A model generated the notes under the pieces. The model was not told the DNA's origin and did no database searches. It was given only the letters and a program-made list of their open reading frames with translations. Positions 11,467 to 24,299 of a stretch of 64,000 bases of DNA are shown in pieces. The position numbers were made by a program, and so were the translations under genes. The DNA lies in contig NW_019029058.1 of NCBI RefSeq assembly GCF_002105155.1, positions 47,205 to 111,204 on the forward strand. The letters are read 5' to 3'. Numbering within the stretch: the stretch's first letter is position 1; every line of letters starts with the position of its first letter. This DNA comes from Lobosporangium transversale. Lineage: Eukaryota; Mortierellomycota; Mortierellomycetes; Mortierellales; Mortierellaceae.

Positions 11467-12879
11467 AATGGTTCTCCCCGTTTCTTTCATATAGCATTAA
11501 ATTCTTTATTTGAAAATAAATAATAAAATGACCAAGCACCAACAGCCACTGAAGTAGCAACTATCTAATGCCCAGGAGTATTCTTTAACATTGGAACAAG
11601 AGCTACTACAACCTTACATATTTATATCGTTGTTTATTTTGCTATTCCCTAGAAAGTCAGTTGGATGAGCGACAATATCGGTGTTCTCAGCATCAAGGAT
11701 CACGATTTTTGTTCAGCTAACACTTCTGGTTGCCCTGGAAAGAGCATTTTCTCAATTTTTCTACTTTATACGAAAGTTTGGGTCATAATTGCTTCTAAAA
11801 CGATTCTACCCGCGTACTTCGCCTCCCCATATCCATCTAAAAGCGGTATACTGTAGCCATGCGGAAGCTTGGCTTCCTAAGGTTTTTTTAAGTTAGTCCA
11901 GAAATTCATGAGGTAGTAGGACGCAAGAGACGAAAATAAATAGAGCTTACGCATTTTTTGTGGGTCTGCCGGCACCCAAATACTTGTGCCTAGCGTCATG
12001 CACGCTTTGCAGGGAGAGCGGGCGGCTCTTCCGTGGGTCTGTACTTCGCTGGTCTCTCTTGGCTCTCATGGCTCTCAATCCGAGCAAGACCGATTCTTGC
12101 GATATTTCCGCTCCAACTGTGTCTCGATCGAAGAATACTTCTCATGCATGGCAATATTTAGAGCGAGGGTACACCACCTCCAAAAAGCTGTCGCGGAGGT
12201 GTCGGGGTCAGCGGGCGCTGGTGTAAAGCTCGTGCACCCCCACTCATAAGCGAGGAGACAGTGGAGCTTTCCTACCGTCCTTCCTTGTTTTAATAACCTC
12301 GCGTAATATGAACTGTGGCCATCTTGCTCACTTAAAAGAAGGGTTGCGAGACGATAATAATATTCAGTACTATCCAAGGCTTCTCCCAGTATCTTCTTCC
12401 TCTGCATTGATACTCCTGGTAGCCGCATGGCCCTTTCAATGCCTAAGGCCCTCGTCTAACATGCATAGCGGCGTAGTCTCGGATTTGGCTTGTAACGGTT
12501 CCCATTTCGCCTGCATCCAGTCCGCTTTTTCTTGTCATGGAAGTTTTGAGGGATCTAGTTGTTAAGACCTCGATAGGGTGCTTGCTGCTGTAGCTATGGT
12601 TGGCCTTTGTTGCGCCCCTCAAGTTTATAATTGGTGTACCTTCATTTTTGCCCTTCTGAGGCTCCTTGGCATTGTGCTTTTGCTTTTATTTTTTCTGTTG
12701 CTCCTTTTTCCTTTCTCCGACGTGGGATGCTTAAGACTAGGCGTATCGCGTTCACGGTAGTTGCTGATACTAACTGTGCGTGCGCTCAATATGCTTGGCC
12801 CGTCAGAAAAGATGGACCAGAACTGGTTTCTATGCTATATAGAACGATTGAATGTCTCTAAAATATTTAAGAGAGGGCC
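11467..12879. other. gene-poor stretch, possibly eroded sequence
   Basis: No supported gene. Several short frames on both strands (for example 11960..12249 + and 12075..12428 -) lack domain signatures. Base composition is more even than in neighbouring intergenic DNA and long A/T runs are missing, as expected for old coding or transposon sequence. It may be part of the relic to its right. Confidence 0.45.
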
Positions 12880-13790
12880 AGCGATCAGTACTGGAGATGT
12901 TTAGTTTCAAGACCATAGCTACGACTTGAACTCTCGTACGTTTTGCGGTCCTGCAATCGCCTTTGCTGAGCCACTCTAAGGATTCTTTCCGTCGAGAAGA
13001 CACTTGAATTTATCGAACTCAGTGCTTGATGGTAATACTTGAGTCGACATTTGATGGCGGGAACTAAAGACATGGAGAGCTACTTTGAAACGACCTTCTT
13101 CATAGACTACGTTCTACTCCAACTTCTCGCTAGCCTCTATATGATAACTTCGAAGTATTTATTGTAGTTCCTGTTCCATGCAACCTTTCGAACTAATTAA
13201 AGATTATTAATCAGGCCCAACGTCTCAAGATTTTTTGAATTACCATTGTCTAAGATCGCACAGAACAACACCAGATGACGGTGTGCTGGTAGGCTTAATG
13301 CTTGGATAACGTCATCCACGTCGTAAGCCCTAAACCTTCGTCGACGTCGCGGAAGGAGGCGCACTAGGGTGCAGACTTGTTCGTACGCAAAAAAATCAGA
13401 GACTTGAGATGCCACAATCCTATCATTCTTGTCATCATGGCATCCTATGCATGGATCCGCTTCATATGCACAAGGCAGACATCGTAGATAGAGGCGAGGC
13501 CTGATATCAGCTGATCTTTGTCATGGCCGCTCAGGATATGGGCCTCTCAGGGCCTTTCTGGATACGTTCCATGACTTGAGGACGAGTCCAAACCCCGTTC
13601 TGTGGATTTTTCTTGAAGGTGGTCGTTTTGTTTTTTCAAAGCGTCCACAATTTTCTGTCTTCTGGCTTGTCGTTCCATCCTTGCTTTTCCTTTCTCGGTA
13701 CAAGAACACCCATCAATGTGTATGGTCAGGTTGTTCGTTTTGAAAAGATTCTTCATCTCGAGAATCAGGGTCTTGCCTTACATCAATGAT
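12880..13790 (-). pseudogene. decayed gene resembling an XPG/FEN1-like PIN-domain protein
   Basis: Protein-like pieces lie in order on the minus strand but in different frames with stops between. The first, near 13735..13640, is LTIHIDGCSCTEKGKARMER followed by an Arg/Lys helix. The second, near 13411..13340, contains VSDFFAYEQVCTLVRLLP. The third, near 13320..13200, contains RRFRAYDVDDVIQALSLPAH followed by RHLVLFCAILDNGNSKNLET. The spacing and style (IHIDG, then a D-x-D-like segment, then YDV-DDV-ALGLP, then a GNDY-like helix-hairpin region) resemble the XPG-N/XPG-I fold of flap-nuclease-like proteins. Key acidic residues appear changed. A later in-phase piece near 13100..13010 (EEGRFKVALHVFSSRHQ) suggests the downstream part. 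This is pattern recognition only; a transposon-linked origin is possible. Confidence 0.5.
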
Positions 13791-14040
13791 GGATTTATTT
13801 TCCCTCTTTGCATGAACTACCATGCTATAGGTACTACCCATGGTTTGTTGAATATCAAACCCATTTACAATGGTAAGTTTATCCTTTAAATGGATGAAGG
13901 GCTACACAATCGAAAATCACACTCTCTTTTTTTTATTCAGAAATATACTTATTTTAGGCTGGGTATCATGACTATTAAGTAGCGCAATAACTATGTTGCA
14001 AATTATATAAAATTGGTGTCTGTCTATCGTAGTGACGACC

Positions 14041-17000
14041 TTACGATTTGTTGTTAGGAGCATTGTTTCTAGAGTCTCGATGAATAGTTGACAAAAGATT
14101 CAGGCTTGTAGTAGACGATGTCTGGGACTGAGGTAAGGTCGGGCTAGCAGTAGCCACTGTAGGCATAGCTGTATAAGAAACGGAAGCGCGAGATTTAGCT
14201 CCGCGGATATGGTTCAGATGTGGAGCAGCACCTGAGCCCAGGCGAGCAGTATTGATCAATGAAGATGAAGAGGAGCTTGTAGATTTTATGCTTTGCAAAG
14301 TGGAAACAGAAGGCCGATGGGGAATCTGTCGATGGCCTTTCAAAATTCTTGTCTCATCCGAAAGAGGTGAAGTTGAGGCAGGAGAGGACGATAGAGGCGA
14401 AGTGGAGAGTGGGGAAGCCGTGTACATGTGTTGACGGCGTACCTTGCTTCCGCTCCTGGTCAGACCCTCGTCTTCTTCCTGAGCATCAAGCTCATGAACA
14501 GATTCGTCTTCCCTCTCATTACTCTCGTCTTCTCTCTCTTCTGCAATCGAATCAGGGCTATAAATGTCATTTTCATCACCCCATTGTGGGCCAGCCTTGG
14601 CCCGTGCTCCGTCTTTATAGTACTGCGTCCGTCCTCGGACCAACATCAAAAGCATATGACCATTGCTCGGTTCCTGGTTAGACAATGGGGCACTGGCATG
14701 GCGTCGGTGTAGTGCCGGCATTCTTGAACTGGATGTACCCGAATTAGCAGGTCCAGTCAGCACGTTCGATGGTGGGAGCGATGTTGCAGGCGAGACAGGT
14801 CTGGAGTCCGATGCAGCCGTGGTAGTTGAGAGGGTGGCAGGAGCACTATTCATAGTTTTAATGGATGCAGTGTCCTCAAAGTACTTCTCGAACGAAAGAG
14901 CGTTATTGGCAGAGAGAGTTGGCTGAAGTGGACGAGGATTTTCGGGTCGAAGAAGGGTTGGAGATGCCAGTGGGAGAGAGTATGTGGAGGATGCAGGCGT
15001 GATGGGTGCTACTGTGCTATCACTGTTCACGCTGGGGGTCCTGCCCCATATGCGGAAGATATTGGATGAAGTTGGTGATATCGACGAGGGTGACGTGGGT
15101 GGGGCCGCTTGAGGATGGAGCTGAGCTCGGGGCTGGGACTGGGATTGGGACCGGGATAGAGGTTGCGGCTGTGATTGAGAGTGGGTGTTTGTATTGGGGT
15201 GTGAAGGAGTGGCACGTGAGATGGTCGAGACATATGAAGAGAATGAAGCCTTTGGTGAAAGGAGGGTCGCGTTGGTGCTTGGTTGGATCAAAGAAATGGA
15301 ACTATCCTGCTTCTGCAGCACTCGCTGATGTGGGTGAAGAGACGATGAGCGCGAATGGGCTTGAGATACTGTTGGTGAGCTTTGATTTGACTGTCCTGGT
15401 TGGCCCTTGGAAGATGGGGATCGAGAGCGTTGTCTCCCTTGCCTTCCTTGCTGCTCCTGCTGCTGCTGCAGAAGCTGCTGTTGTGTTTGCGTTCGCTGGA
15501 GGGAGGATCGGAGTCGATTTTGAAGCTGACGCACTCGCCACTGCTCCTGGTCCTGTAGTTCAACCAGCTTCTCCAGAGGCGGAATACGGTTGTGAGACGC
15601 ATAGAGGCCTGGCTGACTCAGACAGTGATCATCTTCTTTATTGATTCTATGGGTGCTGCGGGTGCTGCTGCCACCGATGCTTCCGCTACTGATACTTCTA
15701 CTTCCAATGGTATTAGACCTTTTGGGGGTGATGGAAAGATTGTCATTATTGTAATCGATAGCATTATCATCGTTGGCCTCGACATCGTTGATGATATTGT
15801 TGGCGTTGTCGATGTTGTCGTTACTAGCTGCGGTGGCGTTATTATCATTGTCAATGTTGTCATTACTGTCGTTAATCTTTTCATAACTGCCTTCATTATT
15901 GTCTAAATTGGCTTTGTTGGTATCGCTATTATTACCGGGGGAGCGATCATTATGAGTGCCGGCGGATCCTACAGTTGGGGAAGAGGGTCGAATAGGTTAG
16001 TTTCGTGTTCATCACTTTCATCAAAATTAGTCCTCGCTCTTTGATCTCCGTCAACTGCATTCACGTTCATCCCCGACCCACTTAATTCGATAACAGGTGC
16101 ATCTTTGTTCATACTTGTACTAAGCCTGAGGAGATCGCCCAACTTGCGAGTCACTTTATCAATATCATTATTGGTACTATTCTCATGATCTGCATTGGTA
16201 TAGGCCTCTGCAGTTGTTGGTGCTGCGGCGACAAACAAGATACCGTTATCAGGTTTATTTTGTTTGCGTGATGTGTCATAAGACGAACGGCTTTGGCTTA
16301 TATCATCACCGCATATTAAGGCCTCATCTCTTGTACTCTTTCCAGGAGGGAGCTTGTAGGCTGTATGGTTTGTGAGATATACAGGTTTCGTGTTATCAGT
16401 ACCATTTTTTTCCAGCCTAATAGCCTTAATGTCTGCCTCATTTACTGATGTGGAAGATCGTCGAGGGCGAAGAACGCCCGAACCCTTGATCAAGACCGAA
16501 ATGTTTGAGGCATTGGAGATTGTGGAGACCACTGATACTCGGTCCCATCTGTCGTCATGATACAGATGATTGTTATTTGTGAGCACACGCCAATTCCAGA
16601 GGAGCGTCATTGTAGTTGTGGCAGAAGCATAGGTCGTCGACTCATAAATACGACCCTTTCCAGAGACATCTCCAGCTGATTCTGCGTGTGGTGCCAGTCT
16701 TGAATTATTGCTGCCGTAACTATGCTGTCGGGGCATATCAGGCTTGGTTTCAGCATTTCCAGGTTGAGCTAAGGATGAAGAACCAAACTGATCCACCTTA
16801 AAGGACATGGGGCTCAAATCACGGAGCATTGGCATTGTGGGGAGGTAGACTGGGGTCAGTGGTGGCAACGATGACACCGATGGATCAAGAGGTGCCATGG
16901 GGGCTATAGAGGAAGAAGGAAGAGAGCTTTTAATTGGTCCCTTACTCTTTTTGCCTTTTGAAGCCTTAACACCGGCAGCTTGATTATCTCTTTGATTCCG

Positions 17001-18101
17001 AACTTGAGATCCTGCTACTGCTTCACTGGTTCCGGAGTCGAAGATTCGGGGTCGTGTATCAAGGCGAGGAAGCTTTGGCAACAGGCCCTTTCGCCTTCGA
17101 CGCATGCCCGACGTTGTGGTAGACTCATGCTTCTGGTGCTGCTGATTGCCTTCAGTGGCTTCGTTGCCTTGAGGAGGCCTCCCTTCGCCCACCACTTGAA
17201 GTGGACATGGATTTGTGGCCGGGATTGCTGCGGGTCCCGACTTTGAACGAAAGGGTTTGGGCAAGAACGCGCCAATAGAACGCTTCTTCTTCATAGTAGT
17301 TGGACTTTCTGCTGGCATTGATGCCGGCGTTGGCAAAATCTGACTGTGGTCTTGGTTCAATTTTTCGAACTCGTTACCTGGCATGACAACAATGTGTTCC
17401 TCTGTATATGTATTGTCAAGGCCTTGCTGGGTTTGTTCTTGCTGTTTCTTAAAGAACAAAGACCCAAATTTGGATCCAATGGCTCCTGGCTTCCCTGTCC
17501 CCTTCTTCTTCCGACGACGACCTCGGTTTTCTTCACCTGCTATTTTGCCGTCTTCAGCAGCAGCCGAACGTGTTAGGACAGAGGTGTTGGGATGAAGTGT
17601 CATGAGCTCTGGCGACGATGTAATGCCTCGGTCCATATAATCATTAATGAAGCTGGGCGTTGTAGGCGAAGGAGGTATTCGAATTCCTGGTGATGGAGGC
17701 ACCGGTGAGCAAGATGCTGAAGCTCGGAAGTGCTCTAGGTCAGAAGTATCCTCATCTTCTATGTCTTCTCCACGAATCTCGGTCAGGAGTTGCTGCGAAC
17801 GCTTTTGCTTTAGAAGATGGGGTGATGTTGTTTTCTTGGTCATATCGAACTGAGTAATAAAGTCAGAGGATGCTGAAGCTGCGTTGACTGAACTGGGAGG
17901 ATAAGGGGCCTGATTGGCCTTACTACTGCTATGGTTGCTGTCAGTGGAGTCAACGAGAACTGGGCTGACCAATATGGATGAGACAAGACTGTCTGCATTA
18001 CTTGGTCGTCTGTGCGCAAGTTCGCAGCGGCTTTTGCCTTTTGAGGCATTACTGTGAAAGGGATTAGGGATTGCATAGCGGAAGACATTGGAGAGCGGCA
18101 T
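14041..18101 (-). CDS. large disordered protein of unknown function
   Basis: Two very long minus-strand frames, 18101..about 16115 and 15968..14041, in different frames but joined in phase by one intron. The acceptor is clear: branch-like ACTAAC, a pyrimidine tract, then AACTGTAG ending at 15969. The donor is uncertain; GTATGA just left of 16115 fits, and GTGATG nearer 16020 also fits. With the first choice the protein has 1304 residues. I recognise no domain. It is Ser/Pro/Thr-rich with a basic patch (RGRRRKKKGTGKPG, about residue 195), one more ordered-looking segment near 515-560 (TMTLLWNWRVLTNNNHLYHD), a Asn/Asp-rich stretch after the junction, and a Gln-rich helix (QLQNRLRSSLQRTQTQQQLL). 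The start AAAAAATGCC is good. It looks like a scaffold or signalling protein, but no role can be assigned. Confidence 0.75.
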
Positions 18102-21100
18102 TTTTTCTTTTTCCTTGTTGATTGTAGTACTGAATTCTCTTTTCTTTTTTTGTCTTCTTGCTTTCTCTTTTCTTTTTTCTGTTTTGTTTTTGTTTTATTG
18201 TTACTGTGGTATTCGTTCGTAGAGATACGGATACTCTAATGAATAGTTGTATTAGTTATTAAGACTAGGATATAAAAAGAGAGATTATGGTAGAAACAGG
18301 ATGATATGATATGATTAGACTTCTGGTTAGATGAGTGAAGAAAAATTGTGTTTGAATGAAATTTATGAAGGCCAAAGACATGCCTGGCTTGTGCGTTATA
18401 AGTAGGTGAGACAGGGACGAGATCTGGTGATACAATAGATGATAGAGATATAAATGATGATGATGACAACAAACATCAGGAGGTTGGAAGAGAAAGACTT
18501 AGATGATCGTTAATGTCCGACAAAGTTCTTTGTGGTACGAAAAGGTGGGGAGAAAGACCAGGGGTTAGGGAGGCAGGAGAAAGGGAGACGAACTTTAAAT
18601 TTCCAGCAACACGACCTTTTGTCAGACATTCCGCCCTCCTTTGCGAAAACATTATCCATATAAAGGATTGGCATTTACACTGAATCATACAGGCAGGACA
18701 AATGGATGCACAACTCTGAAAAATAGAGTAATTCATGTAAATTAAATTAGGCCATTTTTCGCTGTTGTGCACTGTTTTAAACCTCCTTTAAAAAAAGGAG
18801 GACCTGAATGCCGAGTAACTTTGGGCAAGATAGAGGGGAAATGGTGGGAAATCAAATGGGATTGCTGAAAGATCATAAAGAATATAGAACACGGCAAATA
18901 AATACGTGCAAAGTTTTATTCAAAGGACACAATAGTTAAACAAATAAAAAAAAACAAAAGTAAAAATAAAAATAAAAGAGGCGAGTGTGTGAGAGTGTAT
19001 GTTGGATCGGATTTTACGGCAGTTTTCTTTACCTGGAGATTGCCTTTTGGCAGCGTGGGATAAAGTATATACTTTTTTTAGGTATGAAGGAGGGAAATCA
19101 AAAGGTGTGTGTGTATTTGGTGTAAATGAAAAATAAGGAAGACTGGCGGAGTAAAGTTGCAGGACGCGGTAATGCGCAAGGGAGGCTGGGAAAAGAAAGA
19201 TACAAAGATAAAATACTATACTACAAATGATACAGGGAGAAGGGATGGTATAGTCAAATGAAGGGTAATGAGAGGGCAGAACAGGGCAAGGCAAAGAGGA
19301 GGAAGGGAGGCAAAGCAGAGTAGGGGGAGAGAAGGAATGAAAAGAAAAAAAATGAACGCGTTACGAGTAATAAAACTAAAGAAAAACAATAAATCAAATA
19401 ATAAAATAACAGGGCGGGCGACAAAAAGGAAAAGAAAAAGAAAAGAAAAAACAGGGCACAGGCAGCGTTTTTATATTTCTTCCCACAATGTTGATCACTG
19501 TGAGCGTGTCATGCTGTTGAGGTTGTACACAGAGAAAAAAAAAATGCAGTGCATCTTCATCACTTTTCTCCCAACACAAGGAACCCTTTTTTCATGTGTA
19601 ATGCAAATGCGTACCTTCTCGCTCGCTCATTCATGCTTTTCTGTCCCACGTTAACTTCAAACCCTGCTGTTCTTCACTGTCATGCCTCGTCCTTGTCTTC
19701 GTGACAATTAGGGAGATGGCGTACCATTGCAATTTCTATTATATTATTTGCATTATTTGGTATTATCTGTATAAAGCTATTTGTCTTGGCTAGGCGGCGA
19801 ATCCAAAAATTGCCGAAGTTTTTGCTCTTGCCTGGCGATTGCTGATTCTTACATGATCACTATTTCAATTCAAAAATCATTGTAATCATTCAGACGCAGG
19901 ATACAAAGGCACCTGCATATTCGTGATTAAAGACTTTTGTCACAGCCTCACAGATCACATTAATCAAGCCTATGAATGCACTCATGGTTACCTATTCCTA
20001 GATTGCATGCTCTTTCGATTCTAAGATTCGCGACTAAAAGACTTTGGAAACAATGACTTGTGCAGAACAAGAATCCATTATTATTCTTTTCTTCTGCGTG
20101 TACCAGTGCTAGATTACAAAGAAAGTCAGTCTGCTGAGAAGTTTGGTGGATCAACATTCACCACTGTATTACATCAATAAAAGAGCTGGATATACAAACA
20201 GTAATAAAGGGATTACGAAAAGCCTTGAGCACTTCACTACACACTCATATCTTTTTCACAGCTTTTGCACCTTCAGAAACCCTCTGTTGCAAACATGTCA
20301 TTAAATGAGTAAATAAATAAAATTTTCTCCGTGTTTTTGATCAATGAATAGAAGTAAAGACACCATAAGGCGTAAGCAAGCGTCTCGGTAATTGCATTGT
20401 AAACTAAGAACCATCTCATCTTAAATGGTCCATGGGAACATCGCTCAGAAATGACGAGATGCATGTTTACCATCACATGTCCTTAAAATCTCATTCCTAG
20501 AAACAAGTGGGGGAGAAGGAGAGAAGAGGGAGAGGAGCATATGGGCCATATTCATACAGCGGTTATATGATTCCTCCTGCGGGAAGATGAATGGGAAACA
20601 ATGATATTTCCAAGATTGAGATAATCTATGGCCAGGGGATGAAAAATTATTCGTTGTTTATATTCACCCTAGGGGCTGGTCAACAGCAGGAAGCTGTGCC
20701 AATTGATCACATAAGATGTGTCCCGCTCTATTTTGCGTACCAGTTCAATCCATACAAACAAAGCCTCCTCTTCCACACACGATCAGCCTTGATTACACAA
20801 AGAATCTTTTGTAGACTTGTATCGTCTATTTCGCTTGCTGGGCATAGCCAGCTTGAATAATAACGAATGCTAATTAGAAGAAGTCAATTGTTTATAGATT
20901 GGTTTCGTGATCACGCACGGCCCTCAGATTCATCAATTCATCTCAAGAGCCATTAAGCATAATTTAAGGATCAGTCCTTGCAAATGGTTAGCACACGTGC
21001 CTACTGCCACTCGTCCCTGAGCATTGGCGGGAATGTGTAAGTACCTTATTCAGCTGTATATCTTATATCTATAAATGTATAAATATACATATCCAGCCCC

Positions 21101-21308
21101 GAGGGCTCCCTCACGGAATGTAGTCTGTATACAGTATTTAAGTGATTTATTGAATAAATTTATAAGAATACACACCGCTTACTCATACCTACCACTTGAC
21201 AAAATGGGCTCTTCTGATCTTTCAATCTGCAAAACATACTTTTATACAGCACAAATCCCGTGCTTTATTTACAGATCTGGCTTTTTAAATGCTTCTGTTT
21301 TTTTTTCG
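18102..21308. other. 3.2-kb gene-poor region
   Basis: Left part is the pyrimidine-rich leader and promoter of the minus-strand disordered-protein gene. It includes a short perfect inverted repeat at 18782-18801 and a purine-rich tract at about 19270-19460. The rest has only short frames without recognisable domains. I see no gene here. Confidence 0.5.
18782..18801. repeat. short inverted repeat
   Basis: CCTCCTTT, four A, AAAGGAGG: a perfect 8-bp stem with a 4-nt loop. It lies in the upstream region of the disordered-protein gene. It could be a small hairpin or chance. Confidence 0.6.
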
Positions 21309-22260
21309 CTCTATTCCATACCTTCATAGCGGAAACCCTGAAACCCTGAAATAGCGAGATTGTTAGGATCAATGTCGGCCGTGCTTGAGCCGACATTCAT
21401 ACAATCATTAACCTTCTCGATTGTATCAAGCAAGTATTGAATTAGCCTCGTGCTGCTTCCAATGAAAGGAACGCTCTCAAGTAGCGTGGTAGGATAGTTC
21501 AAGGTATCATATGTTTCCTGAATATTGGATACAGACTCGGTTGCCGGACATCCAATGCTGGAAGAAGGGAGCTTGGCAACACTATTTGCCAAAGGGACGC
21601 TATCAATCAAGCTGATCGCAGTATTCGCCAACACCTTGACGGTTTGAATCAGACTGATACCTGGACCATCATCTCCACTGTATTCGCCAAGGTGCCCAAG
21701 GTTCCAAGTAAGTCCTGTAAGTGATCTTTGACAGGATTGCATTGATCCCTGGAGAAACCATGTTGATGATCCCCAATATTCCATGGAAAAACGAGATAGA
21801 ATTTTCAGTTACTGTTGCTGGGCCAATCTCGAGATCGGCAAGTAACTACTTGGCTTTGGTCAAGAGAGAGTTGATGATTAACAGTCTATAGCAAGGATCT
21901 AGCTGACGTTGCTCTGACGGAATGGGATAAAACCACTTAAGGCTTCATTCATCTTTGGCCTGTCAACGCTATGGATATCATCAAAAGCCGAAGTTGTTGA
22001 TCCATCTGGAAGAACATTACAACTCAACAGCTATCAGTTTTTTCAATGTGTATCTGATTTATATCCTGGATACCATCCCCATAGAAAGCAGATGAACCTG
22101 GAAATGGTTTTTAAACATGCCGAAATACTAAGGGAGTACTAGCGAGTATACTATTTACTGAGCCACTGATCCTGCTGCTATTCCTGATTGCTGAAGCTTG
22201 CCGAGAGAGCCAACAAAGCTGGTTAACGTATTCGACATCAAGTCAGCAGGAAGAGGTGAG
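21309..22260 (-). pseudogene. decayed gene, family not recognised
   Basis: Minus-strand protein-like pieces in shifting frames. In order: LPADLMSNTLTSFVGSLGKL (about 22243..22184), SSAFYGDGIQDINQIHIEKT, VLPDGSTTSAFDDIHSVDRP, then INSLLTKAK, an in-frame TAG at 21846-21848, and LLADLEIGPATVTENSISFF. Next comes HLQDLLGTLGTLANTVEMMV, then after another frame change a 157-residue open frame ending at 21311 (LANTAISLIDSVPLANSVAK, and later LLDTIEKVNDCMN). Each piece reads like an amphipathic or hydrophobic helix of one protein, so the shifts look like decay. I do not recognise the family; it has a secreted or surface-protein flavour. A heavily spliced live gene is the alternative, but the internal stop and the frame changes without intron-sized gaps argue against it. 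Confidence 0.5.
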
Positions 22261-22877
22261 GAGATATAGCGTCAAATTACATCAAGAGAAAAGATTGAGG
22301 TTTTAAGGCACAAATCTCGATCAGTTTGTCATATTTACGGGCTTTACATACATACAAATTACATAAGCCTAGACACTAGGCAGTTATGAAAGAGCACGTA
22401 CTCCTAAAAGTGCGGGAGCTCATATTATGCTGTTATTGCTATTTATTCCCTTCACGAAGCTCATAGCTCCTCATCTCCCTACAATTGCTTACACTTAGCT
22501 TTCTAGCCCCTTTCCTTTTTTTTTTTTTTTTTTTTTTTTTAGAGGGAGGTAAGATTCATCTGGCGATCTGGGATAATACCGTTGCCTATTGACTGGAACC
22601 GGGAGTTGGACTCCTGAAAAAATCAATAGATCGTCGGACGAAGTAATTTTTCGGTGACGCAATAGAGCCAGAATTGTGCTGCGCTCTTCTGTTTCTCTAG
22701 GAGGAAATAAGAGGGACGCGTGGACATCGTGAACATGTCTTTTTCATTCTATTTCTCTTCCCTCACTCAGCATCTTTCCTTCACCTTTTACGACATCAAG
22801 AACTAAACGCTCCCAAGCTTTGGATTCTTCCCTGATAAAAAGAAAAACGATACTGGCAATTCAAATAATTAGACATT
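22261..22877. promoter_or_regulatory. upstream region of RPN9
   Basis: No gene. A T run at about 22516-22541 is followed by GC-richer sequence and a pyrimidine-rich stretch just before the RPN9 start. I looked for a GGTGGCAAA proteasome-associated element and did not see one. Confidence 0.45.
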
Positions 22878-24266
22878 ATGGAGATCGACTCGGACATTCC
22901 TCATTTCCTCGCCACACAGAAGCGCCAGGTCCCAGCAACGCTTCAAAACTACTACAACACCTTTGAAGACCTTTATGAGCGCAAGTTCGTACTTCCTTCA
23001 TCTTTGACTCCTGTTATATAGTTGAAAGTCAGCGTGTCTAGTAGATCGAATACCTATATTTTACTAGTTGTCTAATAAGAAGTATACCTTTTTGATTTAG
23101 ATTATGGCATCAATTGACACTGGCGGTTCAAGAATTTTTATCAAAGCCCGAATCAGGACCTTTTCAAGTGGATCTTTACAATAACTTCATTTCAGACTGG
23201 GAATCAAAGATGAGTCAGCTTAAGTTGGTTACGTTTGGCGTCTCTGCTTCAAAGCAAATTCCAGGTATGTGTGTGCTCATGGAAATCCATATGTCCTTAA
23301 AATATGGAGACATGTTTAGCCAATACGATCATGTCAGCTAGCTAAACATACGCAACTGATCTTTTCATAGACCACACACAAGCCAGAGAATTCTTGAAGA
23401 CACTGACAGAAAAAGTCAATAAGGATGAGACAAGAGACGCCTACGTGCTGGCAAAGATGGAACAGAGTCATTTTGGATTGTTATTGGGCGATCTGGACTC
23501 GACCAAGAAGGACTTGGAAGAGTGCTCAAAGCTCCTTGATAGTTTTGACTCTGTTGACCCTCATATCAATGCCAGCTATCTCCGTGTTTCTGCTGACTTT
23601 TACAAGGTAATCGGGAGTAGTAACGAAGATCACGCTTATCTTTTTTTATTTTTTTCCTTTTGAAAGGATTCAAGAATTAATGGTGCATGTCATTAAATCA
23701 ATGTTACCTTCATGCTTTAAATATATGCATTGCATTTGATGCTTATATCTATTATCCAACTGTAGATCAAGGCTGAATATGCAAAGTATTACAAGAATGC
23801 ATTACTCTACTTGGCATGCGTGAACATTGATGATCTTTCTCAAGCCGAGAAGGCAAGCCGTGCGAACGATCTGGCTCTGTCGGCACTCCTTGGCGATTCG
23901 ATTTATAACTTTGGTGAACTTGTAAGGCTTGTCTATGACCTTTTTGTGTAAAGGATAAAAATTTGTGCTGTTATGGAGAACAGTTAATTTGAATCCAACT
24001 GGATTAATTCACTGTATTAACCTTCTCCACATTTAAAACGTAGTTGATGCATCCAGTTTTGGAATCTTTGGTCGGCACAGAACGCGAATGGCTCAAGAAT
24101 CTTCTCTTTGCTTTCAACAGTGGCGATATTGGAAAGTTCGAGGCTCTTTCTCCTCATTTTACTCAAGAGGTATTGTCGACGTTGTTATTGCAATGATTTG
24201 ATAATGAATATGTCGACAAGTTAAAATGAAATGTTCAGGTGGCAGTGCGGACTGACCTTTCTCTCT

Positions 24267-24299
<33 letters not shown>

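Noticed and set aside
11960..12428. Overlapping 85-117-residue frames on both strands
   Set aside because: No recognisable motif and no splice continuity; kept only as part of the gene-poor, possibly eroded stretch.
15006..15644. 212-residue open frame on the plus strand
   Set aside because: Antisense to the large disordered-protein gene; the Gly/Val/Ala-rich translation is a shadow of Ser/Pro/Gln codons.
19268..19654. 128-residue plus-strand frame rich in Arg/Lys
   Set aside because: Translation of a purine-rich tract; no domain.
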